A stretch of DNA of 16,542 nucleotides, from assembly GCF_000159955.1 (NCBI RefSeq), contig NZ_GG695970.1, positions 417,111 to 433,652 on the forward strand, read 5' to 3'. Origin of the DNA: Paenibacillus sp. oral taxon 786 str. D14 (GTDB lineage: Bacteria > Bacillota > Bacilli > Paenibacillales > Paenibacillaceae). The notes beneath the pieces are model-generated. The model was not told where the DNA came from. It was given only the letters and a program-made list of their open reading frames with translations, and made no database searches. Positions 1-6,845 of this stretch are shown piece by piece. How positions within the stretch are numbered: the stretch's first letter is position 1; every line of letters starts with the position of its first letter. The position numbers were made by a program, and so were the translations under genes.

Positions 1-681
1 CGTGCGCTCGCCTGCGATTCGTACGGCAGTGCTTGCGGCGTGCCGTCCGTGCTGATGACCCGGCTGCCTGGCCGGGTCGTGTTGAACCCTTCGGATCTGC
101 CGGAATGGCTGGACGGGCTTGCCCGGATGCTGGTGGAGATCCATGCGGCAGAAGCTCAGCCGATCAGATGGAACTATTTTACCTATAACGAGGTGTCCCG
201 ATTGTCTGTGCCCCAGTGGTCCCGTGTTCCTGAGGCGTGGCGGAGAATTATTGATCGCGTGCAAGGACCTGTACCATCATACGTGCCGCAATTCATTCAT
301 CGCGACTACCATCCGGCTAACGTGTTGTGGCAGGAGGGGGCGATCAGCGGGGTCGTGGATTGGGCCAATGCCTGCATGGGGCCGACCGGGATCGATACCG
401 GCCACTGCCGATTGAATCTCGTGCAGATGTATGGGGTGGAGGCGGCGGATGCTTTTTTGGACAACTATCTTGCTCAAGCGCGGCGGGAGGGGTGCGACGT
501 AAACGATCCCTATTGGGATATGCTATGCCTGATCGAAATGCTGCCAGGTCCGCCCGAAGTGTACCAGGGTTGGCCGGATTTGGGACTGAACGGGTTAACG
601 CCGGAGCTTCTCGCCCGCCGGTTGGACGAATACGCGGAGCGACTGATCCGGAAGCTGGATACCTCCGCCACCGAACGGTAA
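1..681 (+). CDS. Phosphotransferase (APH/choline-kinase fold), 5' end outside window
   Basis: The reading frame is open from base 1, so the visible 226 residues are the C-terminal part; the GTG at 40 is internal, because the residues before it (ending GVPSVLMTRLPG) continue the usual N-lobe pattern of the family. The catalytic-loop motif HRDYHPANVLW starts at base 298 and a DFG-like metal motif, VVDWANA, lies at about 349-370. These are the marks of aminoglycoside/homoserine/choline-type phosphotransferases, which transfer ATP phosphate to a small-molecule hydroxyl. The substrate cannot be read from the sequence, and many chromosomal relatives do not confer antibiotic resistance. The stop lies 27 bases before the next gene with no terminator between, so co-transcription with the ABC transporter is plausible. 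Confidence 0.85.
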   Translation, partial: RALACDSYGSACGVPSVLMTRLPGRVVLNPSDLPEWLDGLARMLVEIHAAEAQPIRWNYFTYNEVSRLSVPQWSRVPEAWRRIIDRVQGPVPSYVPQFIHRDYHPANVLWQEGAISGVVDWANACMGPTGIDTGHCRLNLVQMYGVEAADAFLDNYLAQARREGCDVNDPYWDMLCLIEMLPGPPEVYQGWPDLGLNGLTPELLARRLDEYAERLIRKLDTSATER

Positions 682-708
682 GAAACAAATAGAGGATGTG
701 CTAACAAA

Positions 709-2481
709 TTGAAACATTGGAAAGCCTATTTGACGTTTGTTAGGCCTTATACGAAATGGATCATACTTACCTTGTTTATCGGGATGCTGAAATTTGGCAT
801 TCCCTCCTTGCTGCCGCTGGTGCAGAAATATGTAGTGGACGATATTTTGCTGGGCGGTGCGATGGAGCTGGAGCAGAAGGTTTCGCAGCTGATGATCGTG
901 CTGGGGGCCACGCTGTTCCTGTTTGTGATCGTGCGTGGTCCGGTGGAATATGCGCGGCAATATTTTGCCCAGTTGATCACGGCACGGATTTTGTTTGATC
1001 TGCGCAACAAGCTGTACGCGCACTTGCAGCGGCTCTCGCTGCGGTACTACCAAAACACGAAGGTGGGGGAGATCATCTCCCGCTTTATTAACGACGCCGA
1101 GCAGACCAAGAACATCGTCGAGGTCGGCATGATGAACGTTTGGCTGGACATGTTTACGCTGGTGTTCGTGCTGGGATTTATGTTTTATCTGAACCCCTGG
1201 CTGACGCTGGTAGCGATTGCGATCTTCCCGCTGTACGCGATCGCGGTGAAAGTGCTGTACAAGCGCTTGAAGAAGCTGACCAAAGACCGTTCGGCGGCAC
1301 TCGCCGGGATCCAGGCTTATTTGCATGAGCGGATTCAGGGCATTTCCGTTATCCGAAGCTTTGCGTTGGAACGTTATGACCGCAAACGATTTGAAGGGAC
1401 CAACGGCCGGTTTCTGCAAAAAGCGTTGGCTCACAGCCGCTGGAACGCGTGGACGTTTGCCGTGATCAACACGCTGACCGATATCGCGCCGCTGCTGGTG
1501 ATCGGGTACGGCGGGTATCAGGTGATTCACGGCGATTTGACGCTGGGGACGTTTGTGGCCTTTTTTGGATATCTCGATCGGCTTTACGCACCGTTAAGGA
1601 GATTAATTAACTCCTCGACCACGTTAACGCAGGCTTCGGCTTCGTGGGAGCGGGTGCTCGAGCTGATGGAGGAGCCGTACGATATGATCGATGCGCCGGA
1701 TGCAAAGGTATTGCCGCAGGGCAGCCACGGCGTGATGTTCCGGGATGTGTGGTTCAAGTATCGGGAAGATGGCGATTGGGTGCTCAAAAATATCTCATTC
1801 GAAGTCAATCCCGGCCAAACCGTTGCCTTCGTTGGCATGAGCGGAGGCGGGAAATCGTCGCTCGTTGGGTTGATTCCCCGGTTCTACGATGTGCAGCGGG
1901 GGGCGCTGACGGTGGGCGGCCGTGACGTCCGCGAGTGGACGATGGAAAGCCTGCGCAGCCGGATCGGCATGGTGCTGCAGGACAATTTCCTTTTTAGCGG
2001 CAGCGTGCGCGACAACATTTTGTTCGGCCGGCCGGACGCCACCGAGGCGGAGGTGATCGAGGCGACCCGCGCGGCGAACGCGCATGATTTCATCATGCAG
2101 CTGCCGCAGGGCTACGACACCGAGGTCGGGGAGCGCGGCGTCAAGCTGTCCGGCGGGCAGAAGCAGCGGATTGCCATCGCCCGCGTCTTCTTGAAAGACC
2201 CGCCGATCCTCGTGCTCGATGAGGCGACATCCGCGCTTGACCTGGAGTCGGAGCACCTGATCCAGCAGTCGCTGCAGCAGCTCTCGCGCGCCCGCACGAC
2301 GCTGATCGTGGCGCACCGGCTGTCGACGATCACCCACGCCGACCAGATCATCGTGCTGAAGAACGGCGAAATCGTCGAGCGCGGCACGCACGACGAGCTG
2401 ATGGCGATCCCGGACGGCGTGTACGCGCAGCTGTACAACATCCAGCACCTCAGCCCGGCGGAGAGCGTGGAGCTGGGGTGA
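709..2481 (+). CDS. ABC transporter, fused permease and ATPase (exporter half-transporter)
   Basis: This is a 590-residue protein with an N-terminal type-1 exporter membrane domain (about residues 10-310, six membrane segments) followed by the nucleotide-binding domain. Visible ATPase motifs are Walker A GMSGGGKSS (376-384), Q-loop MVLQDN, signature LSGGQ (480-484), Walker B ILVLDE (500-505), D-loop SALD and the switch histidine H536. Length and order match BmrA/MsbA-like homodimeric or heterodimeric exporters that use ATP to move lipids, drugs or peptides across the cytoplasmic membrane. The start is TTG at 709, 12 bases after AGAGGA at 691-696. No partner half-transporter is adjacent, so a homodimer is the simplest reading, though the left flank is outside the window. 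GC content rises clearly in the last third. The substrate is unknown. Confidence 0.95.
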   Translation: MKHWKAYLTFVRPYTKWIILTLFIGMLKFGIPSLLPLVQKYVVDDILLGGAMELEQKVSQLMIVLGATLFLFVIVRGPVEYARQYFAQLITARILFDLRNKLYAHLQRLSLRYYQNTKVGEIISRFINDAEQTKNIVEVGMMNVWLDMFTLVFVLGFMFYLNPWLTLVAIAIFPLYAIAVKVLYKRLKKLTKDRSAALAGIQAYLHERIQGISVIRSFALERYDRKRFEGTNGRFLQKALAHSRWNAWTFAVINTLTDIAPLLVIGYGGYQVIHGDLTLGTFVAFFGYLDRLYAPLRRLINSSTTLTQASASWERVLELMEEPYDMIDAPDAKVLPQGSHGVMFRDVWFKYREDGDWVLKNISFEVNPGQTVAFVGMSGGGKSSLVGLIPRFYDVQRGALTVGGRDVREWTMESLRSRIGMVLQDNFLFSGSVRDNILFGRPDATEAEVIEATRAANAHDFIMQLPQGYDTEVGERGVKLSGGQKQRIAIARVFLKDPPILVLDEATSALDLESEHLIQQSLQQLSRARTTLIVAHRLSTITHADQIIVLKNGEIVERGTHDELMAIPDGVYAQLYNIQHLSPAESVELG

Positions 2482-2504
2482 GAAGTTTACCCTTCCTCGC
2501 CACA

Positions 2505-2702
2505 GATAAGGCCATAAAAGGGCGTTATTTCGCCCTTTTGTGGCTGAACGGGCGAAATAAGGGTAATAAGTTCCGCTATTGCTGGGAGTGGGCACATTTG
2601 AGCCGGGTTTCAGCAAGTTTCTGAGCGGAATAAGGACATTTTTTACCGCTATTTTCTTGGATTTAGCTCATTTGGGCGAAATAAGGGTAAAAAGTTCCGT
2701 TA
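2505..2702 (-). repeat. Cluster of 23-base repeat units, period about 51 (cluster A)
   Basis: The 316-base gap 2482-2797 holds no gene; it is filled largely by repeats of the form (read on the minus strand) TARCGGAAC-N5-RYCCTTATT. Units lie at 2556-2578, 2629-2651 and 2680-2702, with a diverged one at 2505-2527. Start-to-start distances are 51, 73 and 51, so spacers are 28 bases except one of 50. The flanks of the 2556 and 2680 units are also alike: 2550-2590 and 2674-2714 match at 37 of 41 positions. The same unit recurs at 4092-4274. The function is unknown. All units here point the same way. Confidence 0.75.
2511..2544 (+). terminator. 14-bp stem-loop after the ABC gene
   Basis: Bases 2511-2524 pair with 2531-2544 (one T-G pair) around a six-base loop. 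The stem contains AAAAGGGCG/CGCCCTTTT. It lies 30 bases after the ABC stop and could end that transcript, but no T-run follows the stem, and the hairpin overlaps the first, most diverged unit of the repeat cluster. Termination is therefore only one possible role. Confidence 0.5.
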
Positions 2703-2797
2703 TTGTTTGGAGTGCGTACCTATGACACTAGGTCGACGGATCATGTTGTAAAGTAACTTTAAATCTCCCTATGAAAGTGAAAGGAAGTCTCTCGTAA

Positions 2798-3211
2798 ATG
2801 TGGTTTATACTCGCTTTGTTGTCCGCTATTTTTGCGGCGCTTACGTCAATTTTGGCGAAGGTTGGTATTGAGGGGGTTAACTCCAATCTGGCGACAGCGA
2901 TTCGCACGGTTGTGGTGGTCATTATGGCATGGGGGATGGTGTATCTCACCCACGCCCAGAGCGGACTGTTCGAGATCAGCCGAAAAAGCTGGATTTTCCT
3001 GATCCTGTCCGGCTTGGCTACCGGTGCATCCTGGCTCTGCTATTTTAAAGCTCTTCAGTTGGGACATACCTCCAAAGTGGTGGCAATCGATAAATTAAGC
3101 ATCGTGATCACGCTGGTTCTGGCACTTATTTTTTTACATGAGGAATTTACATACAAGTCGCTGATTGGCTCCATTTTGATCACGATTGGTACGCTGGTTA
3201 TGGTTTTGTAA
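2798..3211 (+). CDS. Single-domain EamA (DMT-superfamily) transporter
   Basis: This 137-residue protein consists of about five hydrophobic segments (roughly residues 3-24, 31-51, 66-86, 96-113 and 119-137). That is one EamA domain rather than the usual two in a ten-helix drug/metabolite transporter. The stretch SKVVAIDKLSIVIT followed by FLHEEFTYKSLIG is typical of the stand-alone EamA family, which is thought to act as a dimer like the small EmrE-type transporters. The ATG at 2798 follows AAAGGAAG at 2780-2787. It would move a small molecule across the cytoplasmic membrane; the substrate is not visible. It stands alone between repeat cluster A and the HsdR remnant, with no terminator directly after it. 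Confidence 0.88.
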   Translation: MWFILALLSAIFAALTSILAKVGIEGVNSNLATAIRTVVVVIMAWGMVYLTHAQSGLFEISRKSWIFLILSGLATGASWLCYFKALQLGHTSKVVAIDKLSIVITLVLALIFLHEEFTYKSLIGSILITIGTLVMVL

Positions 3212-3382
3212 GAGGGGAGTCATCAGTACCGTAATGTACTTGCCAATAATGTTACGAAGGCATTTATTACTGCTGATATATATGTAAATTGGACCAATGG
3301 AAGATTAATTAACTCACTCACTTACATATGGGGACATTTTGGGGAATCGCGGTCAAAAAGTGATCAAATCACTCTAATTAGG
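3212..3382. other. Junction between EamA gene and HsdR remnant
   Basis: This A/T-rich stretch of 171 bases codes for nothing recognisable. It has an 8-base inverted repeat, ATATGTAA (3280-3287) with TTACATAT (3322-3329), enclosing the palindrome ATTGGACCAAT (3288-3298), and a small dyad AGTGAT/ATCACT (3359-3373). The reading frame of the HsdR piece stays open through the whole stretch back to the EamA stop, but the 57 extra codons do not resemble HsdR. It probably contains the deletion joint. Confidence 0.4.
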
Positions 3383-4060
3383 ATGTTTTTTTCTGCTATG
3401 ATAGAACTAACGGAGGAGTTTTGGCAGGATGCCGATCTGTTGACCTTCGAAAAGGTTCGTGTTGAGCTCCGGGATCTGATCAAGTATACCGTTGATGAAG
3501 GTGGAAAGCGTAACCCGATCGATACGAACCTGGCGGATGAGGTATTGATGGTTCAGGAAGGGAAGGCGATGTACGCGGCGTATGATTTTGAGGATTACAA
3601 GCTCAAGGTCAACCGTTATATCGAGTTGAACCGCGACAATGTGGCGATCTATAAGTTACGGAATAATATCCCGCTGACGGCGCTGGACTATGAGAGCCTG
3701 GAGAAAGTATTCACCGGGGAGCTGGGAACCGCCGAAGATTATAAACGGGAATTCAAGGATACACCGTTTGGATTGCTTGTACGAAAAGTAGCCAAATTGG
3801 AAGTAGAGGCAGCCAATCAGGCGTTTTCCGAGTTTATTAATGACCAATCCTTGACGCAAGCGCAAATCGTGTTTGTGAAAAAAGTGATCGATTATATCGT
3901 GCAGAACGGTTATATCGATAATGTAGCAGAACTGACCAAACCGCCGTTTGATAAGCCGCAGAGCTTTATCAAGCTGTTTGATGGAAGTAAACAAAAGAAG
4001 CTTGTGGATGTGGTGAATCAGATCAAGGAGAATGCGGTGCAGATCGTTTCGGGAGATTAA
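3383..4060 (+). pseudogene. Type I restriction HsdR, C-terminal domain only (remnant)
   Basis: The 225 residues look like the C-terminal domain of EcoEI-type HsdR subunits. TEEFWQDADLL and FEKVRVELRDLIKY open it, then come YDFEDYKLKVNRYI, AIYKLRNN, LGTAEDYKREF, and KLEVEAANQAFSEFINDQ followed by VKKVIDYIVQNGYI. A full HsdR is about 800-1000 residues with nuclease and helicase domains ahead of this part. None of that is present: upstream lie 171 bases of unrelated DNA and then an EamA gene. No good ribosome binding site precedes the ATG at 3383 or the one at 3398. No hsdM or hsdS is in the window. The frame itself is undamaged, so either the deletion is recent or the fragment is still expressed; a remnant is the simpler reading. 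Codon use is more A/T-rich than in the ABC gene. Confidence 0.75.
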
Positions 4061-4091
4061 GGGAGGATTTCGCGCTCGCTGCCGGAGCACG

Positions 4092-4274
4092 TAACGGAAC
4101 TGAAAGACCTTATTTTAGTCCCAAGAGGTCTATTCCCGTTCTAACGGAACGTACGGACGTTATTTGCACCAAAGCGCCTCAAATGATACCCAATATGCGC
4201 TAATAACGCCTTCTGGTTCCGTTAGGATGGGAAATCGCGGGGAAATGGCGGAATAAGGTCATATGGTTCCGTTA
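4092..4274. repeat. Symmetric cluster of four 23-base repeat units (cluster B)
   Basis: Two direct units at 4092-4114 and 4142-4164 and two inverted units at 4202-4224 and 4252-4274 all fit TAACGGAAC-N5-GRCSTTATT. Within each pair the period is exactly 50 bases with a 27-base variable spacer, and 37 bases separate the pairs, so the cluster is a near-symmetric head-to-head arrangement. Within units the ends TAAC.G and C.TTA are loosely dyadic. It sits in the 514-base gap 4061-4574, which holds no gene. Confidence 0.8.
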
Positions 4275-4280
4275 GAGCGC

Positions 4281-4390
4281 CGTGGACCGACGGAGCGACG
4301 AACCAACGGACTCGCGGAACCGTGTACCCACGTACCGGCGGACCCGCAGACCCGCGAACCCAAGGACCCAGGGCCCGCCCGCGCCCACGA
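4281..4390. other. T-depleted, C/G/A-rich tract
   Basis: Only about 5 of these 110 bases are T. The stretch is built of short irregular echoes such as GGACCCGC, AGACCCGC, GAACCCAAG and GGACCCAGG. It has no convincing reading frame and lies between repeat cluster B and a terminator. I see no function in it. Confidence 0.5.
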
Positions 4391-4396
4391 GCATGC

Positions 4397-4442
4397 AAAA
4401 AGGCTGAACTCTAAACGTATTGTTTAGAATTCAGCCTTTTTT
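4397..4442 (+). terminator. Bidirectional rho-independent terminator
   Basis: AAAAAGGCTGAA pairs with TTCAGCCTTTTT, continued by CTAAAC/GTTTAG around the loop GTATT, with a small internal mismatch. The A-run on one side and the T-run on the other let it work both ways: for anything transcribed rightward from the HsdR remnant, and for the minus-strand ypdA-DUF441 operon arriving from the right. Confidence 0.9.
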
Positions 4443-4553
4443 AAGATATCAGAAAGTATAAACTTCGGGGCATTGGCATCCTGATATCGCAAGAAAAACT
4501 TCCGCTAAACGCGGTCTGTCTACTTTGAATGTACGTCGATAGGCGTTTTTCTT
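4437..4553. repeat. Terminator-linked repeat, long copy with hairpin
   Basis: The first 44 bases (4437-4480, from the terminator T-run to GGCATC) recur at 12665-12707 with only three single-base indels. This copy continues further: AAGAAAAAC (4491-4499) can pair with GTTTTTCTT (4545-4553), enclosing a small hairpin CCGC/GCGG (4502-4514). The GATATC palindrome occurs twice (4445 and 4483). It lies between the terminator and the end of the DUF441 gene and codes for no visible protein. Confidence 0.6.
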
Positions 4554-4574
4554 ACTGCAGCTTAATGCTGAGCC

Positions 4575-5027
4575 TCACAGCTTCCCGATCACCAGCGACA
4601 AAATGCCGGCGGCGATCAGCGGGCCGACAGGGACGCCGCGGAAGAAGGCGACGCCCAGCACGGTGCCTATCAATAGGCCGGCGACGACAGTCGGCTGATT
4701 GCCCATCAAGGTCGCGCCGCGACCGCCGAGCCAGGCGACAAGCATGCCGACGCCGATGGCGAGCAGGGACTTCCAATGGAAGAAGGAAGCCCATAGCGTC
4801 TGGATGGAGATTTTGCCGCTGGCGACCGGCGTCATCACGCCGATGGTGAGGATGATGATGCCCAGCGTCAAGCCGTATTTCTCCAGCCAAGGGAAGGTAT
4901 AGTGCAGATGCAGCACGCGAAGCAGCAGCAAGACAATCATCGCCACGGTAATGGGCATGTTGCTGCTGAAAATGCCCAGCGCGGCTAACAACAACAGCAG
5001 CAAGGCTGTCACGTCAATTTGTTGCAT
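4575..5027 (-). CDS. DUF441 (UPF0756) family integral membrane protein
   Basis: This 150-residue, strongly hydrophobic protein with four to five membrane segments has the conserved small-residue stretches of DUF441, including [39 protein letters not shown] and [12 protein letters not shown]. The family is found in many Bacillales (B. subtilis YtwI-like) and in enterobacteria (YeaL); its function is not known. The ATG at 5025-5027 is preceded by a strong AGGAGGTGG (5031-5039). It begins 30 bases after the ypdA stop with no terminator between, so it is likely the second gene of that transcript. It ends before the two-way terminator at 4397-4442. Confidence 0.9.
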   Translation of the reverse strand: MQQIDVTALLLLLLAALGIFSSNMPITVAMIVLLLLRVLHLHYTFPWLEKYGLTLGIIILTIGVMTPVASGKISIQTLWASFFHWKSLLAIGVGMLVAWLGGRGATLMGNQPTVVAGLLIGTVLGVAFFRGVPVGPLIAAGILSLVIGKL

Positions 5028-5057
5028 GATCCACCTCCTGCGGTGAATATCGATAAT

Positions 5058-6050
5058 TTATACGTTGCTCGAAGTTCTCGACCCTACGATATGCTCTGCG
5101 ATCAGCTTCCCGTGGCCGCGACCGGTTTCGATGAACACCTCGTTGGCGTTACGTCCGGAAGCGATAACCCCGGCAACGTATAGACCGGGCACGTTCGTTT
5201 CCATCGTCTCCGGATTAAACACCGGCTTCTCCATGTCACCGGTCATTTCAACTCCGGCGGAGAACAACAGCTTGCGATCAGGGCGGAACCCGGTTAACGC
5301 CAAGACAAAATCGTTTGCCAGTTCGGACGTTTTACCGTCAGCACCTTCGATGATCACGCGGTCAGGCAGGATTTCGATGACCCGGGATTTCAGGCGCAAA
5401 GCGACCTTTCCTTTGTTGACCGCACTTTCGAACAGCGGCCGTACCCAAGGCTTGATGTTCGCGGACAAGTCCTCTCCGCGATACACGACAGTAACCTCGG
5501 CGTTCACACGCACCAGCTCCAGCGCGGCATCCACTGCGGAGTTGCTACCGCCGATAATCGTCACTTTCGTACCGGTGTACGGATGCGCCTCTTGGAAGTA
5601 ATGCGTCACCTTGTCGGTATTTTCTCCCGGAATTCCTAAAATATTGGGGTGATCGAAATAACCTGTCGAGATGATGACATAACGGGCCTGGTATTCCGCC
5701 TGCTCACCGCCGCGTTTCACCGAACGAACCACAAACGTGCCGTCCGGCTGCCGCACCACTTCGGTGGCTTCTTCATAGGCCGATACCGGGACGTTATAAT
5801 GATCGCTGACCTTGCGGTAGTAGGCTAGCGCTTCATGGCGGTAAGGTTTGTCGTTCGCCGAAGCAAACGGTACATCTCCGATTTCTAGCAGCTCAGCGGT
5901 ACTGAAAAACTGCATATACGTAGGATAAGAGTAGATGGAATGGACAAGGCAATGTTTCTCTAGAACAAGCACCTGCAGTCCGCGACGCTGGCATTCGATG
6001 GCTGCCGATAGACCGCAAGGCCCTGCTCCGATGATGATCACATCCAGCAT
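5058..6050 (-). CDS. ypdA: Bacillithiol disulfide reductase YpdA
   Basis: This 330-residue flavoprotein is of the YpdA (Bdr) family, which reduces oxidised bacillithiol with NADPH in the cytoplasm and so supports thiol redox balance together with bacilliredoxins. The FAD-binding motif GAGPCG is at residues 8-13; its cysteine (C12) corresponds to the conserved cysteine reported to be needed in staphylococcal YpdA. The NADPH-binding motif IIGGSNSAVDAALE is at 165-178 and a C-terminal FAD contact, YVAGVIASG, at 291-299. The start is ATG 6048-6050 after AGGAGGT (6055-6061); an in-frame start 84 bases further up would add residues foreign to the family. It implies the host makes bacillithiol, as expected for Bacillota. 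The downstream DUF441 gene is probably co-transcribed. Confidence 0.95.
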   Translation of the reverse strand: MLDVIIIGAGPCGLSAAIECQRRGLQVLVLEKHCLVHSIYSYPTYMQFFSTAELLEIGDVPFASANDKPYRHEALAYYRKVSDHYNVPVSAYEEATEVVRQPDGTFVVRSVKRGGEQAEYQARYVIISTGYFDHPNILGIPGENTDKVTHYFQEAHPYTGTKVTIIGGSNSAVDAALELVRVNAEVTVVYRGEDLSANIKPWVRPLFESAVNKGKVALRLKSRVIEILPDRVIIEGADGKTSELANDFVLALTGFRPDRKLLFSAGVEMTGDMEKPVFNPETMETNVPGLYVAGVIASGRNANEVFIETGRGHGKLIAEHIVGSRTSSNV

Positions 6051-6100
6051 GAGAACCTCCTCATAGACATTGAGTTCAAACGAATTTTCAAAACAATTCC

Positions 6101-6130
6101 ATCCTACCGCAAATGACGGAGAATTGCCAA
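6101..6130 (-). promoter_or_regulatory. Candidate sigma-A promoter of ypdA-DUF441
   Basis: Read on the minus strand, TTGGCA (6125-6130) and TAGGAT (6101-6106) are separated by 18 bases, about 50 bases before the ypdA start. The match to the -35 and -10 consensus is fair. Confidence 0.4.
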
Positions 6131-6226
6131 CCATCCGCTGCGGATTTTCCAGGGGAAGGATGTGGCAATCCTATGAAATCTTTGGCTTCGGGGGTTCAAA
6201 GCAGGAGATTTGGAGTACACTAATAG

Positions 6227-6240
6227 TGTAAGCGGTTACC
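6227..6240. promoter_or_regulatory. cre-like palindrome
   Basis: TGTAAGCGGTTACC matches the catabolite-responsive element pattern (TGTAANCGNTNACA) except at the last base. It lies 31 bases before the start of the DUF3939-like gene and just after a possible -10 box TACACT (6216-6221), where a LacI/CcpA-type repressor would block transcription. A near-identical 13-mer lies at 8743-8755 before the esterase gene. Confidence 0.45.
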
Positions 6241-6270
6241 TTGGTTTAGAAAGTGAAGGAGGTGCCGAAC

Positions 6271-6747
6271 ATGCTGTCCTGGTTTAAAAAACGCAAGCCC
6301 AAACAGGTAAAACAGGTAATGGTTCCTACAGCCATCAAGGTTACGTTGGATGAGGTTCGACGCGCGGTGCTGCGTTATGAAGCCGACATGCCGGAAGGGA
6401 TCAACCGGTTGTCGTTGCTGCTGCCGGACGGAAGTCTGGATATGAAACGCCTGTCGCGATATTTGGGCGGAGTGACGGACCAACGTTTTTACTTGTCGAG
6501 GGAAACCTATGAAATATTTCCGGAAGAAGAGCGTGACATCCCTTATTATCTAGACATGGTGCAGGTTGCGGTGGATCATTACGTGGAGGACCAAGGCAAG
6601 CTGCCGGTGCTGGAGGACTCTCGCCAGTTGGAGGTCGATTATCGTCTGCTGATGCGGGAGCATTATTTGAAGGAGATGCCGCCGTTTCCGCTGTACGTGA
6701 CAGATCAAGAGATGTTGTTGACCCATCGCCCCAAACAAGTGATATAA
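6271..6747 (+). CDS. Small cytoplasmic protein, DUF3939-like
   Basis: The 158-residue protein starts with a basic, tryptophan-containing segment (MLSWFKKRKPKQVKQ). It then has TLDEVRRAVLRYEADMPEG, a central YLGGVTDQRFYLSRETYEIF and the acidic-aromatic EEERDIPYYLDMVQVAVDHY, ending in PPFPLYVTDQEMLLTHRP. From memory this layout matches the uncharacterised Bacillales family DUF3939; that name is a recollection, not a search result. There is no signal peptide or membrane segment. The ATG at 6271 follows AAGGAGGTG (6256-6264) with six bases between; the GTG at 6253 precedes that ribosome binding site and is rejected. The gene diverges from ypdA, ends at a clear terminator, and so is probably monocistronic. 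Confidence 0.82.
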   Translation: MLSWFKKRKPKQVKQVMVPTAIKVTLDEVRRAVLRYEADMPEGINRLSLLLPDGSLDMKRLSRYLGGVTDQRFYLSRETYEIFPEEERDIPYYLDMVQVAVDHYVEDQGKLPVLEDSRQLEVDYRLLMREHYLKEMPPFPLYVTDQEMLLTHRPKQVI

Positions 6748-6752
6748 CGCGG

Positions 6753-6788
6753 AAAGCGCATTTTCCGGTGAGCCGGAGGTGCGCTTTT
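6753..6788 (+). terminator. Rho-independent terminator after the DUF3939-like gene
   Basis: AAAGCGCA (6753-6760) pairs with TGCGCTTT (6780-6787), and inside it TCCGG pairs with CCGGA around the loop TGAG. It begins six bases after the stop and ends in T residues. It also contains the GTG at 6768, which is therefore unlikely to start the next gene. Confidence 0.85.
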
Positions 6789-6845
6789 GATTTGACAGAC
6801 TGTTTTACAATAGAGAGAGACAACTGGGGAAAGTGGGGAAAAAGT

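Noticed and set aside
1..681. Phosphotransferase as an aminoglycoside resistance gene
   Set aside because: Only the general kinase-fold motifs are visible; nothing in the sequence points to an antibiotic substrate, and the gene is incomplete here.
595..1530. Long minus-strand open frame of 311 codons
   Set aside because: It lies wholly antisense to the phosphotransferase and ABC transporter genes, is rich in H, Q and R as expected for a shadow frame, and has no family likeness.
1795..2616. Minus-strand open frame of 273 codons
   Set aside because: It is the shadow of the ATPase domain of the ABC transporter; the composition is an artefact of the high-GC coding strand.
3212..3382. N-terminal extension of the HsdR piece by 57 codons
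   Set aside because: The frame is open but the translation has no HsdR character and no ribosome binding site or good start codon.
4092..4274. Repeat-spacer pattern read as a CRISPR array
   Set aside because: Units are degenerate, half of them are inverted, only four are present and no cas gene is in the window; the unit is also found spaced differently at 2505-2702.
6253..6270. GTG at 6253 as start of the DUF3939-like gene
   Set aside because: The strong AAGGAGGTG lies after this GTG and directly before the ATG at 6271.
6768..6845. GTG at 6768 as start of the HAD gene
   Set aside because: It falls inside the terminator hairpin of the preceding gene, and the family begins just before the DxDxT motif; TTG 6846 is better.
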